A stretch of DNA of 18,777 bases from positions 1-18,777 of the forward strand of contig MWJR01000164.1 of assembly GCA_002127415.1 (NCBI GenBank), written 5' to 3'. Each line of letters opens with the position of its first letter. The first letter of the stretch is position 1. Below the pieces are notes generated by a model that did no database searches, was not told the origin of the DNA, and worked only from the letters and a program-made list of their open reading frames with translations. Positions 1 to 6,632 of this stretch are shown in pieces. The position numbers were made by a program, and so were the translations under genes. The stretch is from Calditrichaeota bacterium AABM5.125.24 (GTDB lineage: Bacteria > Electryoneota > AABM5-125-24 > Hatepunaeales > Hatepunaeaceae).

Positions 1-195
1 GGGCTTGGCCGAGTGGTAGAGCCCCGAGTTCATATTGGCGCCGAAGGCGGTGGAGAAGGGACCTATGTAGCCCTTGCCGTTCTCCTTGGCCAGCCTCATC
101 AGCTGCTCCTCGAAGTCCACATCAGCAGCAGCAGCGCTGCCGACGAGAGCGAATACCAGAATTAAAGTAAATAACGAAATGACAAGACGCTTCAT
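1..195 (-). CDS. Exported protein, N-terminal part only (possibly DUF6588-like)
   Basis: The ATG at 193-195 (minus strand) is preceded by a perfect AGGAGG (201-206) at 5-nt spacing, and the frame stays open for 65 codons to the window edge. The product begins MKRLVISLFTLILVFALVG followed by an Ala-rich stretch ending at ADVDFEE. That is a classic Sec signal peptide of about 23 residues: basic n-region, hydrophobic core, AxA-type cleavage site. The mature start contains GYIGPFSTAFGANMNSGLYH, which resembles the opening strand of DUF6588-type exported or outer-membrane proteins; I recall this pattern and could not verify it. The gene lies downstream of lon on the same strand but has its own strong ribosome binding site after a 157-nt gap, so it is probably a separate transcription unit. 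A loose -10 (TAGAAT, at 224-229) lies upstream. Function unknown. Confidence 0.85.
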   Translation of the reverse strand, partial: MKRLVISLFTLILVFALVGSAAAADVDFEEQLMRLAKENGKGYIGPFSTAFGANMNSGLYHSAKP

Positions 196-286
196 CAACG
201 CCTCCTGTGAAGTGTATTGTTTAATTCTATTGACTGATTGTAAAGATTCGTAAGCTTTCGTAGGGCGGTTTACCGTGCCCAAGAAT

Positions 287-329
287 GGCGGACAGAGCCT
301 GCCCCAGCGAAAGCTGGGGAATGTCCGCC
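287..329. repeat. Two-tier intergenic hairpin with GAAA loop
   Basis: Outer arms GGCGGACA (287-294) and TGTCCGCC (322-329) enclose an inner stem CCCCAGC (302-308) / GCTGGGG (313-319) closed by a GAAA tetraloop. It sits just past the lon stop codon. Transcribed from lon it would form a strong hairpin, but no T-run follows on the minus strand, so a simple intrinsic terminator is not supported. It may be an mRNA 3'-end stabiliser or one of the dispersed palindromes that fill the gaps of this window. Confidence 0.6.
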
Positions 330-352
330 CCACCATCAGTTATCATTTACTT

Positions 353-2743
353 TTACGCTGCCGCCCGTTTTACTTCCGTCTTGCGCCTCGGCAACAGCAC
401 TGCCCGCAGAACCTCGTCCAGGGTCTCCACGAACCGATACTCGATCTTGCCCTTGACTATGTCGGGTATCTCCTCCAGCTCGGCGCGGTTATCGACGGGG
501 CAGATGACCTCCTTCATATGACCCCTGACCGCAGCCACCGACTTCTCACGCAGCCCGCCGATGGGGAGCACCTGCCCCTGCAGGGTGATCTCGCCGGTCA
601 TCGCGATGTAGTGCCGGACCGGCCGGCCGGTGAACAGCGAGGCCAGCGTAGCGGCGATAGTGATACCGGCCGACGGCCCGTCCTTGGGGGTGGCGCCCTC
701 CGGGATGTGCAGGTGAATGTCGTGCCGTTTGAAGTATTCCTTTGGGATCTTCAACTCAGTGGCACGGTTGCGCAGATACGACAGCGCTATCTCAGCCGAT
801 TCCTTCATCACATCGCCGAGCTGGCCGGTGATCTTGAGCCGCCCTTCACCCGGCATCGCAATCGCCTCGATAATCAGTATCACCCCACCGACCGGCGTCC
901 AGGCCAGGCCGGTGGCGACCCCCACACGAGGCTGCCGACCCAGAAGGTCCGGCATCACCCTGGGCGCACCGAGGAATTCCTCCAGATTCCTGGCATTTAC
1001 CTTGAACCGCCTCTTCGTCCCGGAGACAACCGCCACCGCCGCCTTGCGGCAGACCTTGCCGATGGTCCGTTCGAGCGTTCTGACCCCGGCCTCGCGGGTG
1101 TAATATACAACGATCCGCTCGAGCGCCTTGTCGGTGAACGTTATCTGCTTCGGTGTCAGCCCGTTCTCCTCTGTCTGACGCGGCACCAGGTAACGACGGG
1201 CGATCTGCACCTTCTCCGGGGTGACGTAACCGGGCAGCTTTATGATCTCCATCCGGTCTCTCAGCGGTGGAGGTATGGTCTCCAGATAGTTGGCGGTGGT
1301 GATGAACATCACCCTTGACAGGTCAAATTCAACCTCGAGGTAGTTGTCCTGGAAGGAGAAGTTCTGCTCGGGGTCCAGCACCTCCAGCATCGCCGAAGCC
1401 GGGTCACCGCGGAAGTCGGCCCCGAGCTTGTCAATCTCATCCAGCATAAAAACCGGGTTGTTGGTGCCGGCCTTCTTAAGATTCTGAATTATCCGTCCCG
1501 GCAGTGCTCCGATGTAGGTTCGTCTGTGCCCGCGTATCTCAGCCTCATCCCGCAGCCCGCCCAGCGACATCCGCACGAACTTGCGCCCCATAGCCTCGGC
1601 GATCGACTTGCCGATAGAGGTCTTGCCGACACCCGGCGGCCCGACGAAACAGAGGATTGAGCCGCGTCCGTCGTCCCTCAGGCTCTTTACCGCCAAGTAT
1701 TCGAATATCCGTTCCTTGACGTCCTCCAGTCCGAAATGGTCGCGGTCCATAATGCGCCGCGCTTCACTGATATTCAGGCGGTCCTCCGTCGATACCCTCC
1801 ACGGCAGGTCGAACAGCCAATCGAGATAGGTTCTGGAGACGGTGTATTCGGCCGAGGCCGGGTTCATCCGTCCCAAACGGTCTATCTCCCTCTCGGCGGT
1901 CTCTTTGACCTGGTCGGCAGCGTCGAACTTGGCGAGGCGCTCCTTCAGTTCCCTGATCTCGGTTCCCTCCTCCTCATCCTCGCCCAGTTCCTTGCGGATA
2001 GCCTTGAGCTGTTCGCGCAGGAAATACTCGCGCTGGGTCTTCTCAATAGCCCCGGTGACCTCGGTCTGGATCTTGCTGCCCAGCTTGAGTATATCCAGCT
2101 CGTGTCTGACAAGTTGGGAAACCCTGGTGAGCCTCTCCTCAATCTCAACGGTGGCGAGGATCTCCTGACGCTCGTCCGGTTTGATGTTGAGGTTGGAGGT
2201 GATGAAATCAGCCAGAGAGCCCGGTTCATTTATATTTAAAAGCGCAACCTTCGTCTCCGCGGGGAGATACTGCGCCTTATCGATCACTTTGCTGAACTCA
2301 TCCCGCAGCGCGCGGATGAGGGCTTCGATGCGTATCCCGGTGCGCGGTTCGGCCTGCAGCCGGGTGATATGCGCAAGCCGCTGACCCTCGGGGTTAAGCT
2401 CTACCTTGTCGATCCTGACCCTCGCCATCCCCTGCATCAGCAGCCGCAGAGTGCCGTCCGGGATGCGGAGCATCTTGACTATAGCCACGGCGCATCCGAT
2501 CTCACAGGGCTCTTCAAGCCGCTCGTCTTCAGCTTCACCCGGTCTCTTCAGAGCCACCGCCATCACCCGCTTCTCGGCATCCAGAACGCTGTTCACCAGA
2601 TTGATCTGTCCCTTATCATTGACCACGACAGGGGTTAGGACCCCCGGAAAGATGATCAGGTCGTCGGTCAGCAGGAGGGGAAGAACCGGCGGGATCAGAG
2701 GGGTTTCGCTCCTGCCTTCAGCTTCGTTCACCATAGCACTCAC
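353..2743 (-). CDS. lon: ATP-dependent protease Lon (LonA type)
   Basis: Cytosolic AAA+ serine protease that unfolds and degrades damaged and regulatory proteins. The 796-residue length is normal for LonA. The substrate-binding N-domain spans roughly residues 15-215, followed by a charged coiled coil at about 230-285. Walker [10 protein letters not shown] is at 368-376 and Walker [10 protein letters not shown] at 431-439. In the C-terminal protease domain, the catalytic serine is in PKDGPSAG (Ser691) and the catalytic lysine is Lys734. Their 43-residue separation is the same as in E. coli Lon (679/722). The start is a GTG overlapping the TGA of hsp20 as GTGA, so the two are probably translationally coupled; an ATG four codons in is the alternative. 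Co-transcription with a small heat-shock protein suggests stress control. I saw no full CIRCE or clear sigma-32 site. Nothing appears truncated. Confidence 0.98.
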   Translation of the reverse strand: MSAMVNEAEGRSETPLIPPVLPLLLTDDLIIFPGVLTPVVVNDKGQINLVNSVLDAEKRVMAVALKRPGEAEDERLEEPCEIGCAVAIVKMLRIPDGTLRLLMQGMARVRIDKVELNPEGQRLAHITRLQAEPRTGIRIEALIRALRDEFSKVIDKAQYLPAETKVALLNINEPGSLADFITSNLNIKPDERQEILATVEIEERLTRVSQLVRHELDILKLGSKIQTEVTGAIEKTQREYFLREQLKAIRKELGEDEEEGTEIRELKERLAKFDAADQVKETAEREIDRLGRMNPASAEYTVSRTYLDWLFDLPWRVSTEDRLNISEARRIMDRDHFGLEDVKERIFEYLAVKSLRDDGRGSILCFVGPPGVGKTSIGKSIAEAMGRKFVRMSLGGLRDEAEIRGHRRTYIGALPGRIIQNLKKAGTNNPVFMLDEIDKLGADFRGDPASAMLEVLDPEQNFSFQDNYLEVEFDLSRVMFITTANYLETIPPPLRDRMEIIKLPGYVTPEKVQIARRYLVPRQTEENGLTPKQITFTDKALERIVVYYTREAGVRTLERTIGKVCRKAAVAVVSGTKRRFKVNARNLEEFLGAPRVMPDLLGRQPRVGVATGLAWTPVGGVILIIEAIAMPGEGRLKITGQLGDVMKESAEIALSYLRNRATELKIPKEYFKRHDIHLHIPEGATPKDGPSAGITIAATLASLFTGRPVRHYIAMTGEITLQGQVLPIGGLREKSVAAVRGHMKEVICPVDNRAELEEIPDIVKGKIEYRFVETLDEVLRAVLLPRRKTEVKRAAA

Positions 2744-3189
2744 TTAACTTCGATGATGATTTTCCCCGGTCCTTTGACCTCCCGCTTGGGAAGCCGGATC
2801 TCGAGGAATCCCTGCGAGTAACGGGTGCTGATCCGCTCGTGATCCACAGGTGCGGGCAGCTCGATGCGCCGCTCGAACAGACCGAAGTCGATCTCCATCT
2901 TGTGATAGTGCCGCTTGACGCCACTGCTGTATTCACGACGGATACCGCGAAGGGTCAGGACAGAGCCATCCAGCTGAACCTTTACGTCCTGCGGGGAGAT
3001 GCCGGCGATGTCCATCACGATGACAATCTCCTGGTCGGTTTCATAGACGTCGGTCAATGGCTTCCATCCCTTCTCGAGCGTCATCAGCACCGGCCGGCGG
3101 GTCTTGAAGTAGTTGCTCCAGAGAAAGTCGAGCTCGTCAGAAATATCGTCGAAATCCCGCATCCTCTGCGCGGGGTTTATGTTGATCAT
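2740..3189 (-). CDS. hsp20: Small heat-shock protein, Hsp20/alpha-crystallin family
   Basis: ATP-independent holdase that binds unfolding proteins in the cytoplasm until refolding or degradation. From the ATG at 3189 the product is 149 residues, typical for the family. After an N-terminal arm, the alpha-crystallin domain runs from about WKPLTDVYE to the end. It includes the hallmark GFLEIRLPK strand, and a C-terminal IIIEV that fits the I-x-I motif used in oligomer assembly. I chose this ATG because GGAGGTGA (3191-3198) lies 4 nt upstream. A GTG at 3228 would add 13 residues but has no visible ribosome site. The stop overlaps the lon start by 4 nt, giving an hsp20-lon proteostasis operon. A TACAAT at 3206-3211 is a weak candidate -10 with no good -35. 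Confidence 0.96.
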   Translation of the reverse strand: MININPAQRMRDFDDISDELDFLWSNYFKTRRPVLMTLEKGWKPLTDVYETDQEIVIVMDIAGISPQDVKVQLDGSVLTLRGIRREYSSGVKRHYHKMEIDFGLFERRIELPAPVDHERISTRYSQGFLEIRLPKREVKGPGKIIIEVK

Positions 3190-3190
3190 C

Positions 3191-3198
3191 TCACCTCC
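3191..3198 (-). promoter_or_regulatory. Shine-Dalgarno fixing the hsp20 start
   Basis: GGAGGTGA on the minus strand is an 8-base match to the anti-Shine-Dalgarno complement, placed 4 nt before the ATG at 3189. It argues for the shorter hsp20 product over the upstream GTG start at 3228. Confidence 0.85.
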
Positions 3199-3342
3199 CG
3201 GTGTGATTGTATTCCGTTTTTCAGCCACGCATAACAGAAGTTCAGGTAACTATCCTTTGATTCATCGTGGTGTGGACAGCTGCCCGCAATCAGGTCACTG
3301 CAGGACATTTTTCCTTTCTACGGACATTACCCCTTTCTATAA

Positions 3343-3687
3343 TCATTCTTCCTCCTCGCGAGGTGCAAGCGGCTCTATCCTTGTGATCAGGTCTGGAATA
3401 TCCGTTTCGACAACACGCCACACCTCCTCAAAATCCACATCGTGGTAATGGTGAATAAGCTTGTCTCGCATTCCAGCAATGCTTTTCCATTCAATGTCTG
3501 AATGAGTTATTCGGAATTCTTCAGACAATCTTTTAGCGGCTTCACCAATGATCAGCAGCCTGTGCAGAATGGACGCCTGTGTCTTTCGATCGTTAAGGAA
3601 GGCGCGCTTATCGATATCGCCCTTGAATTCGACAGCCTCACAGGCAGCCATCAGAATATCCAGAACCGTGGCATCATCCCGTGGCAT
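3343..3687 (-). CDS. hepT: HepT-like HEPN ribonuclease toxin (DUF86)
   Basis: A 114-residue all-helical protein with the HEPN RNase motif R-x4-H-x-Y as R74-DKLI-H79-H-Y81. HEPN proteins of this type are RNA-cleaving toxins silenced by an MNT partner that AMPylates the tyrosine of this motif, so Y81 is the expected target. The preceding region (LHRLLIIGEAAKRLSEEF) is the conserved helix seen in DUF86 members. The gene follows mntA with a 14-nt overlap, the standard order for this toxin-antitoxin type. Base composition looks more AT-rich than the flanking hsp20-lon genes, which suggests horizontal acquisition (judged by eye). The C-terminus ends in four glutamates. All motif residues are present, so the toxin appears intact. 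Confidence 0.93.
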   Translation of the reverse strand: MPRDDATVLDILMAACEAVEFKGDIDKRAFLNDRKTQASILHRLLIIGEAAKRLSEEFRITHSDIEWKSIAGMRDKLIHHYHDVDFEEVWRVVETDIPDLITRIEPLAPREEEE

Positions 3688-3988
3688 ACAGTGGCTCAGT
3701 AGTGCTCAATATTGCCTTACGGCGGATCCAATTTCCACTTCGCTCAACAGCCCGTCGGCTGACCAGATCAATCTTTCGCCCCAGAATTACTGACAATTCC
3801 TCTTCCATAGCTATATGATCCAACAGAGACCATTCTGCATCGAGTTGGAAGGTAACGAGCAGGTCCACGTCGCTGTCATCCCTGAAGTCATCACGCAGGA
3901 CCGAGCCGAAAAGCGCAAGCTCGGTTATCTTCCACCTGCGGCAAAACTCGGCAATCTTGTCCTGGTCGATGTCTATCTTCGCTTTCAT
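3674..3988 (-). CDS. mntA: MntA-like minimal nucleotidyltransferase antitoxin
   Basis: A 104-residue minimal nucleotidyltransferase. The NTase signature GS-x10-D-x-D reads G28-S29 then D40-V-D42, and a third carboxylate is probably D74 in RKIDLV. In characterised systems this enzyme transfers AMP from ATP to the HEPN toxin tyrosine and so neutralises it. The last 14 nt overlap hepT, indicating coupled translation. The ATG at 3986-3988 has only a weak GAG-type ribosome site. A palindrome containing a perfect TATAAT on this strand lies 38-60 nt upstream and could hold an autoregulated promoter. The pair sits upstream of hsp20-lon in the same direction, 154 nt from the hsp20 ATG. Confidence 0.93.
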   Translation of the reverse strand: MKAKIDIDQDKIAEFCRRWKITELALFGSVLRDDFRDDSDVDLLVTFQLDAEWSLLDHIAMEEELSVILGRKIDLVSRRAVERSGNWIRRKAILSTTEPLYATG

Positions 3989-4016
3989 ATCGTTAACTCA
4001 AATGGCACAGCTTCTG

Positions 4017-4045
4017 TTGAATTCCTCAAATATAGTTATTATATT
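4017..4045 (+). promoter_or_regulatory. Candidate sigma-70-type promoter for rpmB
   Basis: TTGAAT (4017-4022) and TATATT (4040-4045) are separated by exactly 17 nt, matching 4/6 and 5/6 of the -35 and -10 consensus. The predicted transcription start is about 4052, the first base of the 13-bp hairpin that opens the rpmB leader. On the opposite strand the same DNA holds TATAAT at 4043-4038, a candidate -10 for mntA with a poor -35. The spacing and matches are read directly; activity is inferred. Confidence 0.5.
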
Positions 4046-4048
4046 TGA
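4026..4048. promoter_or_regulatory. AT-rich palindrome between mntA and rpmB, possible operator
   Basis: Perfect 9-bp arms TCAAATATA (4026-4034) and TATATTTGA (4040-4048) flank a 5-nt spacer. The palindrome overlaps candidate -10 elements on both strands, the position expected for a repressor site acting on divergent promoters. It could equally be chance symmetry in an AT-rich promoter. Confidence 0.45.
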
Positions 4049-4051
4049 ACC

Positions 4052-4149
4052 GGTAGCTCGGACAGGAGTGTCCGAGCTACCATTCATAAAAGAGCGGTCC
4101 GGTTATGCTCGGACAGGAGTGTCCGAGCTACCATTCATAAAAGAGCGGT
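4052..4149. repeat. Tandem 43-bp repeat with strong hairpins in the rpmB leader
   Basis: A 43-bp sequence starting GCTCGGACAGGAGTGTCCG occurs at 4056-4098 and again, identically, at 4107-4149 (period 51). The first copy forms a perfect 13-bp stem (4052-4064 with 4069-4081) with loop GGAG; the second forms a 9-bp stem with the same loop. The second copy ends 2 nt before the rpmB ATG. There are only two copies and no spacer variation, so this is not a CRISPR. It is either a duplicated dispersed palindrome or a structured 5' leader. Confidence 0.85.
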
Positions 4150-4151
4150 TT

Positions 4152-4712
4152 ATGTCCAGAAGATGCCAGATAACAGGCCGTGGACCCCGCGTGGGGCACC
4201 GCGTCAGCCACGCGCACAATCTTTCTAAACGCCGTTTCAACATCAATCTACAGCGAATCCGGGTTTTGGTTGACGGCCGGGTCCAGCATATGCGGGTCAG
4301 CGCCAAGGCCATCAAGTCCGGATTGATCACCCGCCCCCCCATCAAGCTCAAGGAGAGGAAACCCAGGGTCCTGGAGGTTCAGCCGGCCGAAGCGATTGCC
4401 GCCGCTGAAGTGGCTGAGGCAGAGCCGGTCAGCCGGTTCTTCTCCGAAGCCACCGTCGTTCATCGGCTGTTCAAACCGAAGCCGGCTCCCGGTAAGGAGA
4501 TCGAAGAGGAACAGCCGACCTCCAGAACGGCTGGGGTGCCGAGTAAGGATACAGTCCGTCAGTTGCCGGACAGGTCCGACGACCGCCGGATCACCAGTCC
4601 TGCAGCAGATAAAACAGAAGCCGATGGTGAGGAACCATCCACGCCGGAGGTTGAGCCCGAACCGCTCGGAGACCTTCCTGAGGAGCCACCGCCGGACAAC
4701 GAAGCTGAGTAG
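4152..4712 (+). CDS. rpmB: Ribosomal protein bL28 with long acidic C-terminal extension
   Basis: Residues 1-65 are a clear bL28: MSRRCQITGRGPRVGHRVSH, then AHNLSKRRFNINLQ and VQHMRVSAKAIKSG align to the family from memory. It is a large-subunit protein needed for ribosome assembly. Only one Cys is present, so this is the zinc-free form. bL28 is usually 60-80 residues; this product has 186. The extra 120 residues are Pro/Glu/Asp-rich and turn strongly acidic at the end (EPSTPEVEPEPLGDLPEEPP), with no recognisable domain. I chose the ATG at 4152 because the family starts here. The frame is open back to 3957, but that upstream part only translates the tandem repeat. The ribosome site is weak (AAGAG, about 7 nt upstream). 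The gene is divergent from mntA and convergent with the M42 peptidase gene. Confidence 0.93.
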   Translation: MSRRCQITGRGPRVGHRVSHAHNLSKRRFNINLQRIRVLVDGRVQHMRVSAKAIKSGLITRPPIKLKERKPRVLEVQPAEAIAAAEVAEAEPVSRFFSEATVVHRLFKPKPAPGKEIEEEQPTSRTAGVPSKDTVRQLPDRSDDRRITSPAADKTEADGEEPSTPEVEPEPLGDLPEEPPPDNEAE

Positions 4713-4785
4713 TTATCCGCCCCCATCCTTTGAAATTCGAAATACGAAATCGGTCCGCAGCTCTGAGCCTCCAAACCCTAAAGGC

Positions 4786-5832
4786 TCACAGGATGTAATC
4801 CATATCTCCCGGGTCTGAGATATAGGCAGCCAGGAGATCGATGGTTGCCTGAACGTCGCCCTTATGCACCATCTCGACGGTCGAATGGACATATCGGGTG
4901 GGGATCGAGACGGTGATGACCGCCGAACCGCCCGGAGCCCGCTGCATAGCCCCGGCATCCGTGCCGCCGCGGGGAAGGATATCCTTCTGGTATTTTATTT
5001 TCTTCTCGTTTGCCAGCTCCTCGAACCTGGTCAGGAGCCTGGGGTTGGTGATGGCCGAGGCGTTCATTATGCACAGAGAGGTTCCTTCGCCGAGCTTCGA
5101 GAACTCACTCTGCCCGTCAGCGCCGGGGACATCGTTAGCCAGGGTCACATCGATGGCGATGCCGATATCTGGCTGGATGCCGGAGGATGATGCGAGAGCT
5201 CCCCGCAGACCGACCTCCTCCTGGGTGGTGGCAACCACGTAAAGGTCAGCGGGCGAGGGCTCAGCTTTCCTCACAGCTTCGATCATACAATAGACACCCA
5301 CCCGGTCGTCGAAGGTTTTACAGGTCAGGCAATCGCCGATCTGTTCCATCTTACGATACATCGAGACCGGGTCTCCCACCTTGACCAGTTTGGTTACTTT
5401 ATCCTTGGGCATACCGAGGTCGATGAAGTAGTCCTTTATCTGCAGCGGCTTCTTCTTCTCTTCTTCGGTCAGGATGTGAATCGGTTTCGAGCCGATGACC
5501 CCCGATAGGTCACGGCTGCCGAGAACGGTGACCCGCTGGCTGATCAGGGTTCGCGGATCGAATCCGCCTGCCGGCTGGAAGCGCAGGAAGCCGTTGTCGT
5601 CGATGTAGCTGACCACAAACCCGATCTCATCCATATGGGCGGCCAGCATTATCTTCTTTCGCCCCTCTTTTGGTGGTCGAGCTCTCCCTTTCTTGAGGCC
5701 GATGACATTCCCGAGCGTATCTGTGCGCACCTCATCCACCAGCGGCTTCAACTCTTGGATTATGAAGCTGCGCACCCGCTCTTCACGACCCGCCACTCCC
5801 GACATCTCTACCAGCCTGCGTAGAAGCTTCAT
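4786..5832 (-). CDS. M42-family metallo-aminopeptidase (TET / endoglucanase-M-like)
   Basis: A cytosolic di-metal aminopeptidase of the M42 family, whose members form large tetrahedral assemblies that trim peptides released by proteases. It has 348 residues, the usual size. Metal and catalytic residues are all visible: His66 and Asp68 in AAHMDEIG, Asp175/176 in FDDRVG, the catalytic Glu205 and ligand Glu206 in TQEEVGLRG, Asp228 in AIDVTLAND, and His316 in RYVHSTVE. Older annotations call this family cellulase M or endoglucanase, but peptidase activity is better supported. The ATG has AGGAG (5839-5843) at good spacing. It is the last gene of the lapA-lapB-SPOR run, 55 nt after the SPOR gene, with one dispersed palindrome in that gap. 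Peptide trimming fits a window rich in ATP-dependent proteases, but a functional link is inference. The substrate is unknown. Confidence 0.95.
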   Translation of the reverse strand: MKLLRRLVEMSGVAGREERVRSFIIQELKPLVDEVRTDTLGNVIGLKKGRARPPKEGRKKIMLAAHMDEIGFVVSYIDDNGFLRFQPAGGFDPRTLISQRVTVLGSRDLSGVIGSKPIHILTEEEKKKPLQIKDYFIDLGMPKDKVTKLVKVGDPVSMYRKMEQIGDCLTCKTFDDRVGVYCMIEAVRKAEPSPADLYVVATTQEEVGLRGALASSSGIQPDIGIAIDVTLANDVPGADGQSEFSKLGEGTSLCIMNASAITNPRLLTRFEELANEKKIKYQKDILPRGGTDAGAMQRAPGGSAVITVSIPTRYVHSTVEMVHKGDVQATIDLLAAYISDPGDMDYIL

Positions 5833-5857
5833 CGCTCTCTCCTGATTATTCCACTTT

Positions 5858-5882
5858 CGGGCGCAGTCCTTGCGCCCCTACC
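5858..5882 (-). repeat. Palindromic repeat, GGTAGGGGCGCA family, inside an operon gap
   Basis: On the minus strand this reads GGTAGGGGCGCA, a short loop, then TGCGCCCG. The stem GGGCGCA (5859-5865) / TGCGCCC (5871-5877) is perfect. The same arms recur at 15801 and 15878, so it is a dispersed family member. It occupies most of the 55-nt gap between the SPOR gene and the M42 gene. Confidence 0.75.
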
Positions 5883-5887
5883 TGATG

Positions 5888-6595
5888 TTAATCTTCAAGG
5901 GGGACTACCCACCCCCGAATACCTGTGGAAGTTCTGATCTCTTCGGCCAGCCTGGCGGCATCCTCACGCCCGCTGAACCGTCCCACGGTTACCACTGTCA
6001 GCTCCCTTCTCCCAATCACCCTCGCCCGAAGCTCCACCCTCCCGAATCGCTCCATCTTCCGGGAGACCTCCCTGGCCCCTTCAGGCCGACTGAAGGCGCC
6101 CAACTGAACGGTCCAACCTGCGACCGATGAGGCTGTTCCTTTCACCGGTGAGGGCCCTCGATCCGTGTCGAATTGGATCAGGTTCGATCTGACCGAAAAG
6201 TCGGGGCGGCAGTTGAGATTGGGATGGTCGGGGTGCCGCTGTTCGAGGAAGTTGTAGAAGCGCTCAGCCTGGGTCAGTTCACCTCGGGCGTAGTGATACT
6301 GCCAGAGCCGTTCGAGCGTCCAGGGTTCGGCGGGCCCGCCCGGCCAGAGCGCCACCACGCGATCATAGTAGAACCTCGCCGCATCACCATCAATCTCGAA
6401 TACACCCCGGAAGAACTGACCAACATCGCTGGATTCAGGGATCGCCTCCAGAACCGCCCGGATAGTATCGGTGTCCCCGAGACGGTAACGCTCGAACAGC
6501 CAGCTCTCATCTACGCCAGATGCCGAAACGCCGACAGCATAAGTGACAGCTATCGCCATTCCGGTGCACAGCAGACCTGTTCGACGCGGAAGCAT
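5888..6595 (-). CDS. Exported SPOR-domain protein
   Basis: A 235-residue protein. The N-terminus (MLPRRTGLLCTGMAIAVTYA then VGVSASG) is a Sec signal peptide with likely cleavage near residue 26. A helical, TPR-like middle (about 30-125, including YARGELTQAERFYNFLEQ) follows, then a linker. A C-terminal SPOR domain at about 160-233 starts GWTVQLGAFSRPEGA and contains the repeated half VVTVGRFSGREDAARLAEEI. SPOR domains bind glycan strands lacking stem peptides, mostly at division sites, so a periplasmic peptidoglycan-associated role is likely. It is the third gene after lapA-lapB, 37 nt downstream of lapB, with only a weak ribosome site. I cannot assign it to a named family such as FtsN or DedD. 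Confidence 0.88.
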   Translation of the reverse strand: MLPRRTGLLCTGMAIAVTYAVGVSASGVDESWLFERYRLGDTDTIRAVLEAIPESSDVGQFFRGVFEIDGDAARFYYDRVVALWPGGPAEPWTLERLWQYHYARGELTQAERFYNFLEQRHPDHPNLNCRPDFSVRSNLIQFDTDRGPSPVKGTASSVAGWTVQLGAFSRPEGAREVSRKMERFGRVELRARVIGRRELTVVTVGRFSGREDAARLAEEIRTSTGIRGWVVPLED

Positions 6596-6632
6596 AGCTC
6601 AGTTGCAGCCACCGTTTGCAGGTAGGCTGTAA

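Noticed and set aside
1..75. tRNA-like opening on the plus strand (GGCTTGGCCGAGTGGTAGAGCC resembles a D-arm, read as two short pieces)
   Set aside because: No anticodon arm, no T-arm with TTCGAATCC-type loop and no acceptor pairing follow. The minus strand of the same DNA encodes a convincing signal-peptide protein with a strong ribosome site.
275..1318. Long plus-strand open frame opposite lon
   Set aside because: It is antisense to the conserved Lon protease domain, has no ribosome site, and encodes a low-complexity His/Arg/Pro/Leu-rich product typical of a shadow frame.
2734..2741. TAGCACTC, a half-site of the CIRCE heat-shock operator, at the lon start
   Set aside because: The matching GAGTGCTA arm 9 nt away is absent, and the location is inside the hsp20-lon junction, not upstream of hsp20.
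4056..4149. CRISPR-like direct repeat
   Set aside because: Only two copies with an 8-nt gap, each internally a hairpin, and no cas genes nearby.
3957..4151. N-terminal extension of L28 by 65 residues
   Set aside because: The frame there only translates promoter DNA and the two tandem repeat copies, has no ribosome site, and bL28 proteins begin at MSRRCQ-type sequence.
4764..4788. Bidirectional terminator between rpmB and the M42 gene (TGAGCCT / AGGCTCA)
   Set aside because: Seven-base stem with an 11-nt loop and no T-run on either side; one arm includes the M42 stop codon. Too weak to call.
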